Shown in pieces: positions 5,798-8,423 of a stretch of 8,423 nt of DNA. The translations under genes were made by a program, and so were the position numbers. Source of the stretch: Chloroflexota bacterium (GTDB taxonomy: Bacteria > Chloroflexota > Anaerolineae > Caldilineales > Caldilineaceae); NCBI GenBank assembly GCA_016199425.1, contig JACQGT010000011.1, positions 1 to 8,423 of the forward strand, written 5' to 3'. Every line of letters begins with the position of its first letter. The stretch's first letter is position 1. Below the pieces are notes generated by a model. That model had not been told where the DNA came from. It made no database searches and worked only from the letters and a program-made list of their open reading frames with translations.

Positions 5798-6249
5798 ACC
5801 AGGTCATTCAACTCGTTGTATTTGCTGTTGAACAACAAAACTACGCCCTGCGCCTCTCGACAGTGGAGCGCATCGTGCGCGCGGTGGAGGTGACGCCTTT
5901 GCCGAAAATGCCTGAGATCGTCCTGGGCGTTGTCAACGTGCAGGGGCAGATCATTCCCGTGGTCAACCTCCGCCGGCGCTTCCGCCTGCCGGAGCGGGAA
6001 ATAGACCCGAGCGATCAACTCATCATCGCCCGCACCTCAAAGCGGACGGTGGGACTTGTAGCCGATGAGGTCAGGGGCGTCATTGACGTTACGGGAGAAA
6101 AAGTAACGGCAGGGGGAGAGGTTGTTCCCGGCCTCGAATACGTGGCCGGAGTGGTCAGGCTGGAAGACGGGCTCATTCTGATTCACGACCTGAATACCTT
6201 CCTCTCGCTTGACGAAGAAAAAGTGCTGGACCAGGCCCTACAGGACTGA
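5794..6249 (+). CDS. cheW: CheW chemotaxis scaffold protein
   Basis: A 151-residue protein consisting of one CheW domain, the adaptor that links methyl-accepting receptors to the CheA kinase in cytoplasmic arrays. Hallmarks: VVFAVEQQNYALRLSTVERIVR at the N-terminus (first subdomain), MPEIVLGVVNVQGQIIPVVNL (about 39-59), the second-subdomain strand TVGLVADEV, and the closing VAGVVRLEDGLILIHDL. Length is that of a typical CheW. A strong GGAGGAG ribosome site (5780-5786) sits 7 bases before ATG 5794, inside the end of the preceding response regulator gene, and the ATGA overlap implies translational coupling. CheR follows after 6 bases. In the Wsp-type layout this protein corresponds to WspB. Confidence 0.95.
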   Translation: MNQVIQLVVFAVEQQNYALRLSTVERIVRAVEVTPLPKMPEIVLGVVNVQGQIIPVVNLRRRFRLPEREIDPSDQLIIARTSKRTVGLVADEVRGVIDVTGEKVTAGGEVVPGLEYVAGVVRLEDGLILIHDLNTFLSLDEEKVLDQALQD

Positions 6250-6255
6250 TCGCTG

Positions 6256-7743
6256 ATGACTGAACCCATTTCCGACAATCTGCTTTTCCAACTCGGCGAG
6301 TTCGTCTCCGCGCAGATGGGTCTGCGCTTCCCGCGCGAACGCTGGCGCGACCTCGAGCGGGGACTCCGTTCGGCGGCCCCCGAGTTTGGCTTTGCAGACG
6401 CCGAAGTCTGTTGCCAGTGGCTGCTGTCGTCACCGTTGACCCGAAGCCAGATCGAAACGCTGGCTGGTCACCTCACCGTTGGGGAAACCTATTTCTTCCG
6501 CGAGAAAAGGAGTTTCGAAATTCTCGAAGAGCAAGTTCTGCCGGAGTTGATCCGTTCGCGCCGCGCATCGGAGCGGCGTCTGCGCATCTGGAGCGCGGGC
6601 TGCTGCAGCGGAGAGGAGTCGTATTCCATCGCTATCCTGTTGAGCCGGTTGATTCCCGACTGGCAGGATTGGCATATTACGATTCTGGCAACGGACATTA
6701 ACCCGCATTTTCTGCGCAAAGCGTCTGTGGGTGTGTATGGCGAGTGGTCGTTTCGAGAGACGCCGGCGTGGATCAGAGAGCGCTGCTTCAAGAGAACATC
6801 TGCGGGCCGCTTTGAGATTATGCCCTCGATTCGTAAGATGGTCACATTCTCCTATCTCAACCTGGCGGAAGACACATATCCATCGCTCCTGGGCAATACC
6901 AACGCGATGGATGTGATTTTCTGCCGCAATGTGCTGATGTACTTTGCTCCAGAGCAGGCAAAGAAGGTGGTTCATAACCTGCACCGCTCACTCGTAGATG
7001 GCGGCTGGCTGCTCGTCAGCCCGGCCGAGACCTCGCAAATCCTCTTCTCGCCGTTTGTGACGGTCAATTTCCCCAGCGCAATCCTTTATCGGAAGGAGAG
7101 CCAGGCGCATCCTGCGGTGAAAGATTTCACCCCAGGGTGGATGCCGGTTGATTTCGCTGTTCCGCCACCGCCAGAGCTTAGTGTTCCCCCCGTTTGGCAG
7201 GAAAGCCGAACGCCGGACGTGGAAGAACCGCTACCGGCACAACCGCCGCCGTACCACGAAGCCTTTGTGTTCTATGAGCAGGGCCGCTATACGGAGGCGG
7301 AGGAAAGGGCGACCGCGTTGCTGTCGAGGGATCCAAATGACGCCAAAGCGATGGCGTTATTGACGCGCATCTACGCCAACCAGGGCAAACTGGACGAGGC
7401 GCTTGCCTGGTGCGAACGGGCTGTCGCCACCGACCGGCTGAACCCGGGCAGCCATTATCTCCAGGCAACGATCCAGCAGGAACGAGGCCAGGTGGAAGAA
7501 ACTGCGAAGTTGCTCAAGCGGGCGTTGTACCTGGACCCGGACTTTGTTCTGGCCCATTATGCCCTGGGCAATCTGGCGTTGCGGCTGGGTAAGTTCGAGG
7601 AAGTGGACAGGCATTTCGAGAACGCGCTAGCGCTTTTGAGCGCGTATCCGCGCGATGACCTTCTGCCGGAGTCCGACGGGCTGACCGCCGGGAGGCTGAT
7701 GGAGATCATTCGCGCCACGGTGTACCAGGAGACATTGGCATGA
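6256..7743 (+). CDS. cheR: CheR-type protein-glutamate methyltransferase with C-terminal TPR domain
   Basis: A 495-residue S-adenosylmethionine-dependent enzyme that methylates glutamates on chemoreceptors. The N-terminal helical CheR_N part (about 5-75) ends at VGETYFFRE (75-83). The catalytic domain shows SAM motif I WSAGCCSGEESYSIA (112-126), the acidic ATDIN loop (145-149) and FCRNVLMYF (222-230), and it finishes near residue 280. A proline-rich linker (about 285-333) leads to three to four TPR units (about 334-463), with repeats such as RYTEAEERATALLSRDPND and KLDEALAWCERAVATDRLNP. The last segment, ESDGLTAGRLMEIIRATV, is common at the end of CheR-TPR proteins. The TPR tail replaces the receptor pentapeptide-docking route in such enzymes and is typical of WspC/FrzF-like pathways. 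The ATG at 6256 has AGGA 10 bases upstream. The stop overlaps the next start (ATGA, 7740-7743). Confidence 0.95.
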   Translation: MTEPISDNLLFQLGEFVSAQMGLRFPRERWRDLERGLRSAAPEFGFADAEVCCQWLLSSPLTRSQIETLAGHLTVGETYFFREKRSFEILEEQVLPELIRSRRASERRLRIWSAGCCSGEESYSIAILLSRLIPDWQDWHITILATDINPHFLRKASVGVYGEWSFRETPAWIRERCFKRTSAGRFEIMPSIRKMVTFSYLNLAEDTYPSLLGNTNAMDVIFCRNVLMYFAPEQAKKVVHNLHRSLVDGGWLLVSPAETSQILFSPFVTVNFPSAILYRKESQAHPAVKDFTPGWMPVDFAVPPPPELSVPPVWQESRTPDVEEPLPAQPPPYHEAFVFYEQGRYTEAEERATALLSRDPNDAKAMALLTRIYANQGKLDEALAWCERAVATDRLNPGSHYLQATIQQERGQVEETAKLLKRALYLDPDFVLAHYALGNLALRLGKFEEVDRHFENALALLSAYPRDDLLPESDGLTAGRLMEIIRATVYQETLA

Positions 7744-8423
7744 CACAAAAAGAAGCGGCACCGAATCAAAAGCGCGCGGCGGGAATTGATTGGAGCGAAG
7801 TCCACCGCCGCCTGGAAACCGCCCAGGCCGCCCTTGAGCAGAGGGCGGCGCCGACGCTCGCAGAAAGGAAAAAGATTCTCAAGGCCCGGGCGAAAGCGCT
7901 GGCTCGTGAACCTGAACGAAAGGAAGCCGCCGGGGAAACTATCGAAGTCATCGAGTTCCTTCTGGCGCACGAAAGATACGGGCTTGAGTCGCGCTTCGTG
8001 CGCGAAGTCTATCCCCTGAAGGAACTCACGCCGCTCCCCTGCACACCGCCGTTCGTGCTCGGCCTCGTCAACGTGCGGGGACAGATCCTCTCCGTGATTG
8101 ACCTCAAGAAGTTCTTTGACCTGCCGGAGAAGGGGCTAACCGACCTCAACAAACTCATCATTCTTGACTCGGGGGGCCTTGCCCTGAGTGCTTCAGCTTC
8201 GCTGAGTGTGAACTCCGCCGAAGGGATGGCATTTGGCATTTTAGCCGATGCCGTGCTCGGGGTGCGGCCTATCCCGGCCAGCGAACTCCAGCCGTCGCTG
8301 CCCACGCTGACCGGCATCCGGGAGGAGTTTCTCAAGGGCGTCACCCGGGAGCGTGTGGTTATTTTGGACGCAGAGAGATTGCTGTCGAGCAAAGACATCA
8401 TCGTCCACGAAGAGGTGGAAGCG
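7740..8423 (+). CDS. CheW-domain protein with helical N-terminal extension (partial, runs off right edge)
   Basis: 228 residues are visible with no stop. Residues 1-66 are an Ala/Arg/Glu-rich region without cysteines (IDWSEVHRRLETAQAALEQ, then ERKKILKARAKALARE) predicted to form helices or coiled coil. The CheW domain starts near 67 (TIEVIEFLLAHERYGLE) and includes FVLGLVNVRGQILSVIDLKKFF (105-126), the strand LIILD (139-143), FGILADAV (165-172) and FLKGVTRERVVILD (197-210). Unlike the first CheW here, 15 extra residues (148-162, Ala/Ser-rich) sit between two conserved strands, coded by a repeat-like 45-bp insert. By position and size it corresponds to WspD. An extended CheW may act as a second adaptor with different affinity for receptor or kinase. 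Its start overlaps the CheR stop, so coupling is expected. Confidence 0.9.
   Translation, partial: MTQKEAAPNQKRAAGIDWSEVHRRLETAQAALEQRAAPTLAERKKILKARAKALAREPERKEAAGETIEVIEFLLAHERYGLESRFVREVYPLKELTPLPCTPPFVLGLVNVRGQILSVIDLKKFFDLPEKGLTDLNKLIILDSGGLALSASASLSVNSAEGMAFGILADAVLGVRPIPASELQPSLPTLTGIREEFLKGVTRERVVILDAERLLSSKDIIVHEEVEA
8181..8225 (+). repeat. Putative 45-bp palindromic interspersed element inserted in frame in the second CheW gene
   Basis: The segment begins GCCCTGAG (8181-8188) and ends CGAAGGG (8219-8225). Its outer CCCT/AGGG arms are complementary. Inside are a TCAGC-TTC-GCTGA hairpin (8193-8205) and two CTGAGTG copies 18 bp apart (8184-8190 and 8202-8208). These ends match the style of short CCCTGAG...CGAAGGG repeats I recall as frequent in Chloroflexota genomes. 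Its 45 bp equal exactly 15 codons. Removing them joins LIILDSGGL to MAFGILAD, a normal CheW strand-turn-strand. Confidence 0.55.

Overview
The window looks like a moderately high-GC bacterial chromosome, most probably Chloroflexota (Anaerolineae/Caldilineae-like). That guess rests on the style of the multi-pass histidine kinase, on the chemosensory genes, and on a short CCCTGAG...CGAAGGG interspersed element. It is an inference without any database search. No rRNA, tRNA, CRISPR array, transposase or phage gene was seen.

Layout. Positions 1-1691 (minus) hold a membrane histidine kinase that runs off the left edge, with a degenerate receiver-like domain at its C-terminus. Positions 1773-2762 (minus) hold an aldo/keto reductase. 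Positions 2861-3813 (plus) hold a two-gene cassette with its own promoter: a small protein of no recognised family with a PepSY-like look, then a small C39-type cysteine peptidase with an intact Q/C/H/D set. Its last stop codon overlaps, tail to tail by 4 bp, the stop of a mandelate racemase-type enolase-superfamily enzyme (3810-4964, minus) that resembles D-galactarolactone cycloisomerase. A 365-bp divergent intergenic region (4965-5329) follows, holding candidate promoters, a 17-bp inverted repeat and a 9-bp direct repeat.

From 5330 to the right edge (plus) lies a tightly packed chemosensory operon: a stand-alone NarL-type receiver that appears to start at an ATA codon, CheW, a CheR methyltransferase fused to TPRs, and a second CheW with a long helical N-terminal extension (cut by the window end). 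The genes overlap by 4 bp (ATGA) or are 6 bp apart. The order CheW, CheR-TPR, CheW matches the wspB-wspC-wspD arrangement of the Wsp/alternative-cellular-function class, so a receptor, a CheA (perhaps hybrid) and a CheB are expected just downstream. The second CheW carries what looks like an in-frame 45-bp repeat insertion between two conserved strands.

The best candidates for something undescribed are the PepSY-like/C39 peptidase pair (possible inhibitor-protease module), the ATA start of the response regulator, and the repeat-derived 15-residue insert in the second CheW.
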